NCBI RefSeq assembly: GCF_910589235.1
Contig: NC_060955.1
Location: 21,797,558 to 21,861,557, forward strand
Source of the DNA: Vespa crabro
Lineage: Eukaryota > Arthropoda > Insecta > Hymenoptera > Vespidae
Direction: 5' to 3'
DNA length: 64,000 nt
Shown here: positions 13,095 through 26,256 of the stretch, in pieces
Position numbering within the stretch: the first letter of the stretch is position 1
Layout of the letters: each line of letters starts with the position of its first letter
The notes under the pieces: model-generated
Told to the model about the DNA's origin: nothing
Databases searched by the model: none
Seen by the model: only the letters and a program-made list of their open reading frames with translations
Translations under genes and position numbers: made by a program

Positions 13095-13261
13095 TTTTCA
13101 TAGAATCAAAAGATCTTATTACAAAAGAATTACAGATAGGAATCTTTCTGACATAACCGATTTGTAATTTTGTATTCTTTCTTTCTTTTTTTTTTTTTTT
13201 CTTTTTCTCTATTTCAAAGACGAATCCGTAAACGGATTTGCGGTTTATATTTTATTCGCAG
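11930..13261. other. Gene-free stretch
   Basis: AT-rich DNA with an A-run at 12369-12391, a (CTA)n array at 12717-12757 and a (CT)n tract at 13056-13087. The GC-richer patch 12600-12990 has an open frame on the plus strand, but part of it is the CTA repeat read as polyThr. No gene is supportable. Confidence 0.5.
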
Positions 13262-13378
13262 GTTTCTCGACCCCGAGGGACAGAAAGGAGATCGACGGAG
13301 GACATTGATCCGTACGATTTATTTCGTGAATGTCGTCCATTGAACTCAGAAACTTCTGGCTCTCTCTTTTACTCTTAG
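13262..13378 (+). other. Possible terminal exon, 39 codons with stop
   Basis: A good acceptor (pyrimidine-rich, ending TTATTCGCAG) precedes an open frame that starts VSRPRGTERRS and ends at TAG 13376-13378. The composition is coding-like, with many charged residues and GC-richer than its flanks. I found no upstream partner exon and recognise no family, so this is only a candidate. Confidence 0.2.
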
Positions 13379-14305
13379 AAGGATGCTGGATAATCGATGA
13401 CCGATCCCGCGTTTACTCGTGCATGACCGACACCCATCCATCTTACCTGAGATTTTCCATTTAACTACTTACTCGTTATATCTTTTATATATATATATGT
13501 ATATATATATACAATTAATATAATTTTTCCTTTTTTTTCTTTATCGATTTTCCACATTACTTATATTCGCTTAATTAATCTTCGAGTTTAATTATGCCCA
13601 AGTAAATTTTCTTGACAAGAGTTTTTACAGTTTCACTCGTGTAACTTTATTTTACAAATTATTCTAGTACCGTTAGGTAGAAAAATAAAAAAAATCAAAA
13701 AGAAAAAAAACAAATATGTGGTTTCTATAATTTATAACTAGAAAAAAAAAAAAAAAACGAAGCGGTTTCTCCATACGACTTAATCAACGTACTCGATTCT
13801 TTTGATTTTTTTTCTTTTTTTTTTTCGTTTTCTTTTTTTTTTTTGTTTTTTTTGTTTTTTTGTTTTCGTTAAATGCGCATAATAGGTAGGTAGGTATCAC
13901 TTGAAAATATAAATAATTGAAAAAAATGTTCCAAGTATCGATCGAGAATGAAATCCGTGTTCGGTGAACGAACGAAAGAATTGAGGATTTCGTTCACAGA
14001 TGGCTCCACTCGCGAGTTCGAAATACGACGGTCATTTAAAAAGCACGTGCTCGTGCTTTAAACTGTCAATGATAGTTTTATCCTGTCGATCGTTAATATA
14101 TATCACAATGTTAAATATCTCATGTAAAAAGAGTTTCTTCTCTGGATACGCGTATAATTTTTTGTTCCTTTCTTATTTCTTTTTGTTAAATTGAAAATAA
14201 CACTGGGATAGCGTCGATTGGAGTTTGGCACGTTCACGTACATTTCTTCATTTATCAGGGCACCACTTTCTATACGAGACTACGTAATCTTTCATCTCGA
14301 AGTTT
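13379..14305. other. Gene-free stretch
   Basis: A small (TA)n at 13486-13511, several T/A homopolymer-rich patches at 13690-13860, and otherwise unremarkable AT-rich DNA. No supportable gene. Confidence 0.6.
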
Positions 14306-14379
14306 CTAAAATCCATAAGGCTTCGATGATTTGTACCAACCTCTGTATGGATACGGATAGAATGAATACGAATAGACCA
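14306..14379 (-). CDS. Candidate alternative terminal exon (Tyr/Pro-rich tail)
   Basis: On the minus strand a strong acceptor (TCTGTGTTTCAG) opens a 74-nt frame that starts in phase 1 and reads VYSYSFYPYPYRGW, then a short tail ending KPYGF and TAG. Tyr/Pro-rich tails of this sort are common in secreted or cuticular insect proteins. The start phase fits the donor at 17571/17572 of the furin-site gene, so it may be a distal alternative 3' exon of that gene. It may equally belong to a gene whose other exons I have not found. Confidence 0.4.
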
Positions 14380-14870
14380 CTGAAACACAGATAATGTCTA
14401 ATATTAATAACATTTAGTATTTGATTATATAAAACGGGTTCGTTCTCGTTCAGGAAACGTGTAATGATTTTTATATATATGACTTAATAATTAAGTTGAT
14501 ACATTTGAACATTATTTTTTTTTTTTTTTCTTTTTTTTTTTTTCCTTGTCAAAGTCCAGATCAAACGGAGATTAATTATGTCACAAGTTCGTTCTAGTCC
14601 AGGAAGGAGTTAAGGATATTCACCTGTCTTATTAGGTAAGTCGACATTTTAATTCTTTTTTTTCTTTTCCTTTCCTTTTGCTCTGGTTTTTTTGTTTTTT
14701 TTTTTGTTTTTGTCGAATCGTAAATTTCAAAAGTCTAGATCGTTAAGATATTAAATAGAGAATTTTTGTCAAAATAACTATGTCGCAGTACGAGTTTCCA
14801 ATCACATACGATATAATAATAATGATTACAGTAAGTAGTTTTGTTTGATGTATATCACGCTTTTGTCAGC

Positions 14871-15155
14871 ATGACGGAAGTCGTTGTCTTGGAAAGTATA
14901 TATCCATATGAATATCGATACTATGAGAAAGCTCCTCCCTTTTCTCCTATCCTCACTTCGCCCTTCTACATCAAGAAGACCCAAAGACCCGTGAACACTT
15001 TCGCTTCGTTAGTGGTTCGTCGACTCTTACTCGATCAACGGCACCTCTTTCTTCTTGTAGCAAAAAACGAAAGTAAACTCGACTTTCCAGACTTTCCGCC
15101 CGGAACGGTCACGTTGCTTCTATGTGCTTTCGAACTTGTCTATGATTGGTTTTGA
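14871..15155 (+). other. Coding-like open frame, strand ambiguous
   Basis: A GC-richer block with a plus-strand ATG frame of 94 codons preceded by an acceptor-like TTTTGTCAG. It begins MTEVVVLESIYPYEYRYYE. The minus strand of the same block also has an open frame of about 45 codons. I recognise neither product and cannot decide the strand. The block lies between two candidate 3' exons of the minus-strand secreted gene and could be an unrecognised exon or a regulatory island. Confidence 0.2.
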
Positions 15156-15539
15156 AAAACTTCACGTTGTTCCTTTCATTGATATTTAAATAGAATACGT
15201 TTGAAATGAAAGAAAAAAAAAAAAAAAGAAAACAATAAAAAAATAAGGAAGAACGAATTCTTTTTCTTTCTTTCTTTTTTTCTTTCTTTTTGTTCCGCCT
15301 ATATTTACATCGTAGATCACGCGAACGTATAAATGAAAAAAGAACGAAGAAGAATTTCGATATTTTTGTCAGAGAGGAAGAAAGTGCATGTTAGCAAAAA
15401 AGATGAGGATGGAGGAAAAAAGGAAAAAGGAAAATTAAAAATTAAAATACAGGATATTCCGAATCTCCGTAAGAATCAGAATCGAGACAGTCAACCGAAT
15501 TTTCACGTAAAGTTACCTGCGTCTCGTCCTGATTAGTCT

Positions 15540-16402
15540 TTAAACTCGAAATGGTCTTCTATCACGAAAACTTGCCGGTGATCTCACTGCTAACTTCTTC
15601 CTTTGTACATTACTTCTCCTCCAAATGAGATTCTTACTTGGTATACTGATTGTAGGTTCTAACATACCTCGACTTGGCCAGTAATGCGCGTTAATGGGAT
15701 TTAATATGGGTAACGTTAAAGGTTCTTGAGTGGCAATATCGATGTGGACACTTGAAAACGTTGGTAAAGAGTTGAAATCTTGCGGTTGTATCTTTGGTAA
15801 TTCCTGTCCTTTCTGATTTTCCAACATCGATATCTTTAACGTATCAAATTGTGGCGAGGTTAATGGTAAACTCGTGTGCAACGATGAGAGATCATTATAA
15901 TTGGACAATTGTAAATCCTTTTCTGGTAAAGAATATCGAATCTGTTGAAGATGAATCGTTGGATATTCTAAACTCTGTTGAATGGAAAACTGTTGACTAG
16001 GCAAGTTTGGTAAAAAATTTGGTTCCATTTTTAAAGGTTCCAATGAGTTTTGATATGCCTGAGACAATTTTTCTTTATCCAATTGATAAATCTGATCTTT
16101 ATTATAAATCACTTGTCCCGAGTTAAATGTATCTTGAGATTGTCCTGAATATACGCTGGCCGAATTTATATTATAACTTTGTAAAGCATCCTTGTTATCG
16201 TTCGAGAAATATTCAGGATTTTGTAAGTTCTGTTCGTTAGATCCCTTTTGTGGCCCACCGAAACTATTCTCCAGATCCTGGAGATTAGGATGATGTTGAT
16301 CCAACTCCGGTAGATGAGTTGATAGATGTTGATCCTTGTCATTCTGATCGTTTTGTTCCGTCTTCGTCGGTTTCATGAACAGCAGTCCTGAGCGATCTTC
16401 GT
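15540..16402 (-). CDS. Candidate long 3' exon, Gln/Asn/Leu/Ser-rich secreted-type protein
   Basis: On the minus strand an acceptor (CACGTTTACAG) at 16403 opens an 863-nt frame of 286 residues plus stop. An internal ATG at 16376 would give 278 residues. It has no signal peptide of its own, so I read it as an internal or terminal exon. The first third is hydrophilic (Gln, Asn, Asp, His). The middle is rich in Leu, Pro, Ser and Gln with repeated short LP motifs. The end is basic (RRSNVQRKK, then SFRDRRPFRV). The start phase matches the donor at 17572 of the upstream secreted gene, so splicing onto it would keep the frame. No cysteines and no known domain. An unassigned gene with undetected first exons between 16400 and 17500 is the alternative. 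Confidence 0.6.
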
Positions 16403-16515
16403 CTGTAAACGTGACGTCTGTCAGTCCAGTCTTAAAACGTTACTAATCAATTCTGTTTGTGTTGTTGTTATTATTGTTATAGTTCAACGTTAGCTGTGTG
16501 TCTGTGTGTGTCTCC

Positions 16516-16555
<40 letters not shown>

Positions 16556-17548
16556 GTTATGTGCGTTATTTGTTGTTGACCATATTGATAAAATAAAGTC
16601 TCATGTTTTATCGATGGAAATTACTACGATTTTTTTTATTCCATTTGAATATGCGATTACGAATAATTTTGGGACTTATACAAAAGTTGGATAAGAATAA
16701 TAAGAGGAAAATAAAATATTGAATTTCGAAGAAAACGATATCTTGTTGAAAGTTTAAAATTTATGTAAAACGAAGAGGATGGATCAAACTGATTATTGAT
16801 CTAAAAGAACGTAACTTAATATATTCGTATGTTAAAATGAAGAGAAAGAAGGAACGAACAAGGAGTAGAGAAGGGATATAGAAAGTTAAACCGCAATATT
16901 TCAAGAAAGACAAACGATTTTCATTACGATGAGATGACGTTTCTATCTTCTTCCTCCTTTCCACGTATAGGATAATCAAGAACAGTGAGATTTCTTATTA
17001 AACGGGATTTTAATATGACTTTAATTACCCCGATAATTATTTTCCTCGCGTAATCTTACATCTCCTTCTTGAATATGATGAATCTTTTAGCGTGAATGAT
17101 ATTTGTATTATAGATATAAATTAGTATTGTAGATATAAGATAAATTGACTTTTTAAAATAGAGTTACTCGTTAGATTTTAGATATTAAACGTTTCATTAA
17201 TTGGAGAATTTTTATCATAAAATACATATAATATATTTATATATATTATATATACTTAAACATATAATATATATAATATTATATATTGTATATTATGAGA
17301 CAAGTAGAGACAAGAGTGCATAATATATACATATATATATCGTTTTTTGTAAATATCACTCATTGAACGATAATTTCATATCGAAAATCGTGCCATGATT
17401 AAGAAAGTCTTTTAATTTACCCTAATATAAAACATATTTTGCAAGTATTGTATAATTTGTTTGTTTTTAATATCCTATATGATTGGTTTCATGTAAATTG
17501 GTAAGTACGTATGTATGTTGGAAAATATTTGGGAACAGTTTTGTTTCG
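16403..17548. other. Intronic or intergenic AT-rich DNA
   Basis: Contains a (TC)n tract at 16518-16553 and dense TA-rich sequence at 17220-17340. No coding frame here is convincing. If the alternative splice proposed above is real, this is intron. Confidence 0.5.
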
Positions 17549-18373
17549 TTATTGACAGTTGAATGACCTACCGTCCGATGCCGATGGATAACTCGAATGT
17601 TCGTCGTAATTATTAGCAGGTCCAGGATAATCCTCGATGTTGGGTGGCGGTCCGTCATAGATGCTGTCGTGTTCTGATTTTTAAACAATTTAGAAATATA
17701 AAATATTTTGATCTGTCAATGTCTTATTTTAGTTCGTTTGGTAGAATTAACGAAGAGGTAGGTACATGGAGAATTCGTCAAATTCATTGATTACTCTCTT
17801 TTTCTTTACCGGCTCCCTGCCATCCCACCCCGCCCCCCCTACCGCCTCCCCAGCCCCTTAATCGTAACAATTTCTTTTTTTTTTTGCTTACCGATCGGTC
17901 GATGATCATAACCATAACTCGGTTGACCATAATGTGGTTTTGGTGGTTGTATTACGGCACTTGCTGCGATATGCCGACCGAGCGAACTAATGGCGTCGCC
18001 AGTCGTACTAATAATTTTGCCCTTCGTAGAAACCAAAAAGCCACCACCTTTGATCAATTGACCTTTTAATGCCAATACACCGCCACTTATGGCTTTCAAT
18101 GCTTGAATGACGGTATTCAATATTGCTTTCTTGAAATCCCACACGTCGAACGTCTTTTCGCCGTACTGAAATATATCCAAGAATAATTTCGAGAATGAAA
18201 AAGAAAAACAAAAAAAAAAAAAAAACAAAAAGAAAAAACAAAAAAAAAACAAAAGAAAAAAGAAAAAGAAAATAAAGAAAAAGAAGGGGAAAAAAAGAAG
18301 GAGAATAATGATTTTCAATTTTCTTTCTTTTTTCTTCCTTCTTCCAAATTTTTTTTTCCTTTTTCTTTTTCTT

Positions 18374-18427
<54 letters not shown>

Positions 18428-19906
18428 GTGAAAGCAGATTAACGTGAGGAATAAAAAGGAAATAACTTTCTTAACGTTCGATTTATTGATTTATCGTTTG
18501 TAATGCAAGAACGAAAGTAGGTATGTCACTTATATGTCTAATCACACTGTTCATTAAGATGTGCAAAAGCGGTGGATCGCATAAACATCAAATAAATAGG
18601 TCATTTACTTTATAATACTTCACGGGAATCGAGAAAGAAGGAGGAAAAAAAGAGAAATAAATAAAAAAAGAAGGAAGCAAGCGACGGCGTCATTGACCTC
18701 ATTTTCGAACGATTGATTTCCTTCGAACATGATACAAGGTTACGCCGTGATTTTATTCTTCTTGTTTATTTGCGTGGGGTTTTTTTTCCTCCTTCTTCTT
18801 CTTCTTCTTCTATTTTTTTTTTCTTTCTCTTTCGTGTTTGTCCTTTTCCAAATCGAACGTTTCATTTTTGATAAATGTTTTACGAAACTTCATGCATATT
18901 ATACTTTCCTCCTAAGTTTGAAATCCGTCCTACTGAACTACTTCTGAAGTCTCATAATCATGTTTAGAAAATCTTTAAACGTTATTTAGTATAATATTTA
19001 ATCTTGTCTCCGATTGGATGAAAACATGTGTTCTCTACGTCGTAACAATTTATTTGTTTTATGACGAAATAGAATCGCGCTGTTTAATATTTGTTTATTT
19101 GTTCATTTGTTTTTGTTTTTTTTTCTTATTCATAGAATTAAGCTTCTTCTTTTTTCTTTTGTGCGTTTTTTTTGTTTTTATTTTTCTTTCCTTTATTCGT
19201 TTCCGTTCATAATCTTTCTATGATCGAGATTAATCCTCGTTCTAAATTATTTTTAAAGTCGTCTAAAGAAAGATAAAACACGTTAATTTCGATCGCAAGA
19301 ACGATGAAAAGATCATTGAATTTCCCTCCTTAATCGAGAATCTCAATGACCTAAATCACTTTTCCTCGGTTTAGATCTTTGATCAAAAACGTTCGTATAT
19401 AATTTCTCCGTTTTTTCATTTTTAGATCAATCATCGAAAAATTTCATTATCAAAACTAATCGATCATTTAAGATATTAACGTTCGATATTTTAACATTTG
19501 TTACATATTATATTATCATTATTATGATCACCTTTCTCCGTAAAATTATGCTTAAAACTCACTTTTCACGGGACGTTGACTTCGAATGATGCAATATGAA
19601 GAACATTGAAATATTTTCATAAAAATTGTAAAAGTAATCGTTACATAATCTCGATCAATGATTCAATCGACAGCCATGAACAATAATATATGTATATCAA
19701 ATAATATATATATATATTATATTTATATTTTATATACTATATACAAAATATACTATATATAAAAGTAATATAGAGTATATTAATATTAAATAATATATAA
19801 TTAATATCACAATAATATAATAGTAATAATATATTAATCCTCTATAACTTAAATTTTGCTGTGTCTACCAAACAATTATATAATATGAAAGCTACAGCAT
19901 TACTTA

Positions 19907-19964
<58 letters not shown>

Positions 19965-20617
19965 AATATATAATATATGTTATGTGTTATATACATATAT
20001 TATAGAACTTTACAATATATACAATATTATATTAATACTTAATATATAGTATATGAAATATTTTTGTGGAATATTACCGGTTGAACAGGTGGTCCGTAAA
20101 CAACATGAGCAGGTTGACCACTACTTCCTGAAGAACCTCTCGAAGCTGCTCCTGATGCACTAGTGAGGCCACCAATTATTCCACTAGCTATTCCCGAAAT
20201 GATGCTACTAGATCCGGTAATAAAACTACCTGAACCCGATCGTTTGGTTCTATCCTGTTCTTGTAGAAATTCATTATACTTTGGATCCGTTTCTAGATCG
20301 ATCGTTAATTTATTATCATCGATCCTCTTCATACTTCCCATAGCTTTTTGAAATTCTTCAGATTTCTCGATCATCTCAAGTATTTGCATGGCTATCCTCT
20401 GTTCTTCCTGTTTTTTCAATTCCTCGATAATTTTCATTCGATCGATCGACTTCTCCAAACTCGGAGGATCCGATCCAGCTCGATCGATTGATCTTCGATA
20501 TGGCGCTAAACGCTGCAATTGTGCCGATGCTCGTTCCTTAAGATCATTCTGATTCAACGTATTTTCAGATAGAATTGGAACTATCGAGCAGGATGTTAAC
20601 AAGATTAACAGCAACAT
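17549..20617 (-). CDS. Secreted protein with furin-type site, uncharacterised (4 coding exons, 312 aa)
   Basis: Family not recognised. Exons in reading order: 20078-20617, 17892-18165, 17549-17673; phases agree and introns are GT-AG. An acceptor abuts the ATG, so a 5' UTR exon lies upstream; the coding part is therefore in three exons. Residues 1-17 (MLLLILLTSCSIVPILS) are a signal peptide. Residues about 50-122 are charged and helical (EELKKQEEQRIAMQILEMIE). RTKR at 123-126 is a furin-type dibasic site. After it comes a Gly/Ser-rich hydrophobic segment (127-168). Exon 2 residues from 181 (YGEKTFDVWDF) lead into an amphipathic Ala/Gly/Ile/Lys stretch (ALKGQLIKGGGFLVSTKGK), then a Pro/Tyr/Gly-rich tail. 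The frame ends at TAA 17549, but a donor (GGACG|GTAGGT at 17572/17571) lies 23 nt earlier and could join the exons at 16402 or 14379. It is probably exported and processed; the role is unknown. Confidence 0.75.
17674..17891 (-). other. Intron of the furin-site gene with C-rich patch
   Basis: A 218-bp intron. It includes a run of C and CCCC motifs at 17820-17860, which on the minus strand is a G-rich tract, unusual in this AT-rich window. Confidence 0.6.
18378..18424. repeat. (TA)n microsatellite in intron
   Basis: About 23 TA units in the large intron (18166-20077) of the furin-site gene. The rest of that intron holds T-rich tracts at 18780-18840 and 19100-19200 and no separate gene. Confidence 0.97.
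19911..19959. repeat. (GA)n microsatellite in intron
   Basis: About 24 GA units in the same intron, followed by TA-rich DNA up to the exon at 20078. Confidence 0.97.
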
Positions 20618-22199
20618 CTGAAATATTTCGACGATATCTAGACACTTTCTTATCTTAATGATTTATTTTAGATTGATAAAGTTTATTGTTTATTATTGTT
20701 TAGATAACATTCTAATTTGTTTTTATTTTATTCGTAAATTATATCTTATATAAGTTAAATATATATCTCACAAATTTTATCCCATTTTATTTTATCCCAT
20801 TTTATTTTATTCCTATTTTATTTTCTTCTTATTATATTTTTTTTTTCTTTTTATATTTTCTTTTTTTTTTGCAGCATTTATATTTTCAACAGACATCAAT
20901 TTGTTTTTATAAGATCGATAGCCAAATATAATAATAGTATTTTATTTTATTTAATCAACAAAACAATTTTATTAGAAATTTTAAAAAAAGATCAAATTAA
21001 TTAAGAGAATTTAGAAACAAATTGTCGATGATTTTTATATATTGATAAATAATTTATTTTTAGAAATTTCATTCTAAACGAAACTTTTTATCGACAATTG
21101 AATGATTATTCTAATTACTGTTATACAATTATTCTTACTCTTAGTATGTCATTCTAATGTTTTCAAATACTATAATTCAAATGAGCAATAAATATACGAT
21201 GGAAGTCTATCATTCATAGATAAAACATAGTAATATAAAAAAAAAAAAAGGTCAACGTAACAACAGTAAGCAAACATTGTAGAGCGTTAATATGATGATA
21301 ATAAAAATTCACTAAGGAGAAATGAAAAAGAAATGATTAGAATATAAAGTAATTGGCTTTATAAGACAATTTTACGCGTCATTGGTTTAGAAACGTCAAA
21401 AAAATAAAGAATAATATCGTATGAATAAAATATACCGAACAAAAACAGAATAAACTTTACTAACATATTATGTATTATTTATTAAAATGATCATAATGTA
21501 TTCAAAGAGAAATAGGTATATTTAATTCTCATTAGATTGATACTATAATTTAATAAAATTGTATTATATCACTAATACGGATAATTAGTATTAGCTTGTT
21601 GCATAATTTCTGTCATAATTCGTACGATTATTTTAAAGTACTTTAAGACGAATAAACGAAAAATTGTTTAGCTTTCGAAATTGACACAGAGATATTCATT
21701 AAATTGTTACGACTTGTTGATTATGCTTGTTTCAATTTTTAGAAATCATTAAAAAAGAATATCACACCCATGTAAATAATAATAATGATATTATCACACG
21801 ATTAATACATTATTGATATATTAATTATTAATTATAGAATAATGTTAAAAAATAATGTTAACATATAATTTGTCTTTACGAAATTTAATATACTATGAAA
21901 TTGTTGTAATTTTGCAAGTTCGTACATTTTTCTTTGGTTTTTTTTCTTTCTTTTTTTTTTTTTTTATTATTATATAAAATTTATCAGATCTTCTTTCAGA
22001 AATTATCTCGGTATATTGATTTAAATTTTATTAAAAAGAACAAAAAAAAAAAAAATATGTAATAAATAAGATTTAGAAAGTTTTAAAAATAGATTTAGGA
22101 CGTAAAAGATATATCACAAGACAAAAATACTATTTTAATTTTCCGACAAAGGGAACGCTTTCTTATTTTAAAAATAATTTTCGCGAAATCGTAAGTGGA
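20618..22199. other. AT-rich stretch upstream of the furin-site gene
   Basis: No gene supportable. A repeated TTTTATTTTATCCC motif lies at about 20785-20825. The stretch presumably holds the intron and 5' UTR of the minus-strand gene, but I cannot place its first exon. Confidence 0.5.
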
Positions 22200-22480
22200 G
22201 AATAAGATTCGTGTCTGACAATTTTCTCGAATTTGAGATGCGCCGAAGCGTTAAGTCGCGTAGCTGCGTGCGTACATAGCAAGTGGAGCGACTCTTCGGT
22301 GAAAGTCACGCGAAGATGCGCGAGGATAGCACGCGTTATGAAACGCCCATGCCAATGCCATACAATGAACTATGATATTTCATCTTTTCATGCAGGACCT
22401 TTATATGTTGTGTGTCTTATCGAGCGAAAAAAAAAATGGAGAAAATCGGATCAATCGTTTTATCGTTTGACCTCGTAAAA
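22200..22480. other. CpG-rich island, possible promoter
   Basis: A short GC- and CpG-rich block, densest at 22235-22350, inside very AT-rich DNA. A plus-strand frame of 81 codons is open across it but has no recognisable feature. It may be the promoter of the minus-strand gene ending at 17549, about 1.6 kb from that gene's first recognised coding exon. Confidence 0.3.
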
Positions 22481-22550
22481 CAATTCTCAGATATAATCGA
22501 GTACGAATGAATGAATTATCTTTTCAAATAAATAAGAAGAATGAAACGAA

Positions 22551-22552
<2 letters not shown>

Positions 22553-22592
<40 letters not shown>
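22553..22592. repeat. (CTTT)n microsatellite
   Basis: About ten CTTT units. Confidence 0.95.
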
Positions 22593-22597
<5 letters not shown>

Positions 22598-22911
22598 ATA
22601 AAATACGATACAATTATATATTTAATAATTAAAATTTCTCTGTGCAATTATCGATCATTTTTCAAGAAATAAGTTAGTCGATCGATCAAGAAAGAAATAA
22701 TATTTAATTGATATTCCTTTCTCGAAGTTTTTAGAAAGTAAAACGATCAGTCCCTGATAATATTTGATATTTTACGAGTAGTGAAAGGCACATTTGTAAT
22801 GCAATTGAAAATTAAAAAAGGAAAGATATTAAAAATCTTTCATTGATGAAAATAGTAGCGGAAATGATTGAAAGCTGTCGGTATTAACCGTTTTAAAGAA
22901 AGAAGAAAAAG

Positions 22912-23123
22912 GTGTTAAGAGCGATCTCCTTCGAAGCATTCGAGAAGGAAACCATTCCGAGCAACACCATATTGAGTCCGGAATCAAAGGCCGGTCTTAC
23001 TCTCAAAGCGAAAGTGATCGGGGATTGTGTCCTTGATCTTGTACAATGGAGTAGACGGCATGACCTAGATACATCGGAACTCTCTCGTACTTTATTTGAG
23101 AATTATTTTCATTTACCTTCTCT

Positions 23124-23127
<4 letters not shown>
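22912..23127 (+). other. Coding-like open frame before a (CT)n tract
   Basis: A plus-strand frame of about 72 codons with balanced composition (AISFEAFEKETIPSNT, then KAKVIGDCVLDLVQWSRR). It runs into the CT repeat at 23130. It has no ATG at its start and no known domain. It might be an exon whose end is hidden by the repeat, or chance. I do not assign a gene. Confidence 0.15.
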
Positions 23128-23129
<2 letters not shown>

Positions 23130-23171
<42 letters not shown>

Positions 23172-23524
23172 TTCTCTTTCTCTCTTTTCTTTTTTTCAGT
23201 TTCCTTTTTTCTTTCGTCAATTAACTCGTCGAAAAAACTATGTAAAACGATCGAAAAGTGTTCTTAATTACTTATATACGATTAACGTGAAATATAAAAA
23301 GAAAAAAGTGTTTAATTAAATCGGATTAGTGGAACGACGATAATTTCAAGAAAATAATTTCAATCACAAACGTAATCTAACACAGAACGATATTTTCTCC
23401 ATTGTCGACTATGAAACTCCTTGTTAAGTATGTTTGTTTAACTTTCACAGAACGGCACGTATTCAAGTGAGTCTATATGTTTTATCAAGCAAAGTCAAGA
23501 AAGTTTTGATGTCTGCGAAGAGAA

Positions 23525-23555
<31 letters not shown>

Positions 23556-23598
23556 AAGAGGGAGAGAGAGAGAGCGAGAGAGAGAGAGAGAGAGAGAT
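23130..23598. repeat. (CT)n and (GA)n tracts in opposite orientation
   Basis: A CT tract at 23130-23164 and an imperfect GA tract at 23521-23598, about 360 bp apart and complementary to each other. Confidence 0.9.
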
Positions 23599-24808
23599 AG
23601 AATAGAAGAAAATAATTGCTTAATTTAATAAAAAGAAAAAGAATATATCATTAAGAAATCATTCGGATGACAATTCCTTTTTCGATACTCGTATAGGGCA
23701 CTTCACACTTCCCATGAATGTAAAGAACGAAATCATTCTATGTTTTTACACAGGTAGATTTAGATATACCTTCTACTATGTGATCGTGACTTTCACGGTA
23801 GATCGGCAAAATGATCGCGGCACTCTCACTGAACTCACTGGCTGGCGCCATCGAGTATTTCCTCATTTTATACCGACTCCCACCTTTAAACCAATCGCGG
23901 GAGAGTGTCAGGATCTCTTTTTCCTCTCGTTATCTGTTTCTTTTCTTTTTTTTTTATTTTTTCTTTATTTTTCTTTTTAATTTTATTAAATTTCTTTTTT
24001 CTTTTTTTTTTTTTTTATAAGAATTTTCAAATTTCATTCGAATCCCCTTCTTCTTCCTTCTTTCTTTTTTTCTTCGGCAACAATACATATATACGCGGAT
24101 AAATCGAGTGTCATTGAAAAATATCACCAAGAATCATCTCGACATTTCTTTGGATTTTTCTTTTTTAGTCTTTTCCTTTTTCATAAGGGTTAACGAGCCG
24201 TAGAGAAGAACGTACGACATGACTCGACGAAATTTCTCTTTTAATTTAATCTACGAAAGAAAACGTTTTATTCGTCGATTAATAGCAATGTCTCAATCAA
24301 TAAGTAACAATCGAAAAATGAAAATTATTATTAATTATTGGAAACTATCTGTTGTTATTGATTTTTGAGTTTTCATTTGATTTATTTGATTTAATTCTTT
24401 TTAGTTTGCTTTTGATTTGCTCTTCTTCTTTTTTTTTTCTTTTTTTTTTTTTTTTACTTTTTTTTTAAGATAATAAAGGAGAAAATGTCGCATTCGATTT
24501 TTCGATACACATACTACGATACACATACTACGATACACATTATTTCATTTCGTTCGTGCTTTATATGTAATCTCAAATGAAATGTATTTTCGCAATCGCA
24601 TTACGTGCATTTTCTCGGCTGCATTGGAAATAGGAAATCATATATGGCCGGACCCTTTTTTCATCGAAATATACAAATCTAGACACGCTAATGAAAGTAG
24701 TGAAACGTAATTATCGTTGCATCTTTCTTTTATTTTCTTTACATGGCAAAGATAATCTACGCGTTTAACATAATCAATTACTTTCATATTTCCATCAAAA
24801 TGATTCAT
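23599..24808. other. Gene-free stretch with a 14-bp minisatellite
   Basis: AT-rich with T-rich runs at 23940-24075 and 24425-24470. A 14-bp unit (CGATACACATACTA) is repeated about 2.6 times at 24503-24540. No supportable gene. Confidence 0.6.
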
Positions 24809-26106
<1,298 letters not shown>

Positions 26107-26256
26107 TCAACAAGTAGAAAGTAGGCGAATCGTCGGACTCGTTCGTTCTTCTACGTTTTTCCTTTGCTCGTCGTTATGATGTGCCTGTTTACGAAGTAAA
26201 CTTAAGTATCCTAGTACTTGCTTGAGATATAATACAAAAGGTAAGCGCATCAACAT
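26107..26256 (-). other. Small ORF, 49 aa, hydrophobic N-terminus
   Basis: A minus-strand ATG frame in a GC-richer patch. It begins MLMRLPFVLYLKQVLGYLSL, then turns hydrophilic and charged and ends STC. An acceptor-like TTACTTCGTAG lies just before the ATG. It resembles a short secreted or membrane peptide or the last exon of a membrane protein, but no family is recognised. Confidence 0.2.

Noticed and set aside
17467..17688. Minus-strand 73-codon frame overlapping the last exon of the furin-site gene
   Set aside because: It is a shifted reading frame of that exon; the exon's own phase is fixed by the upstream splice.
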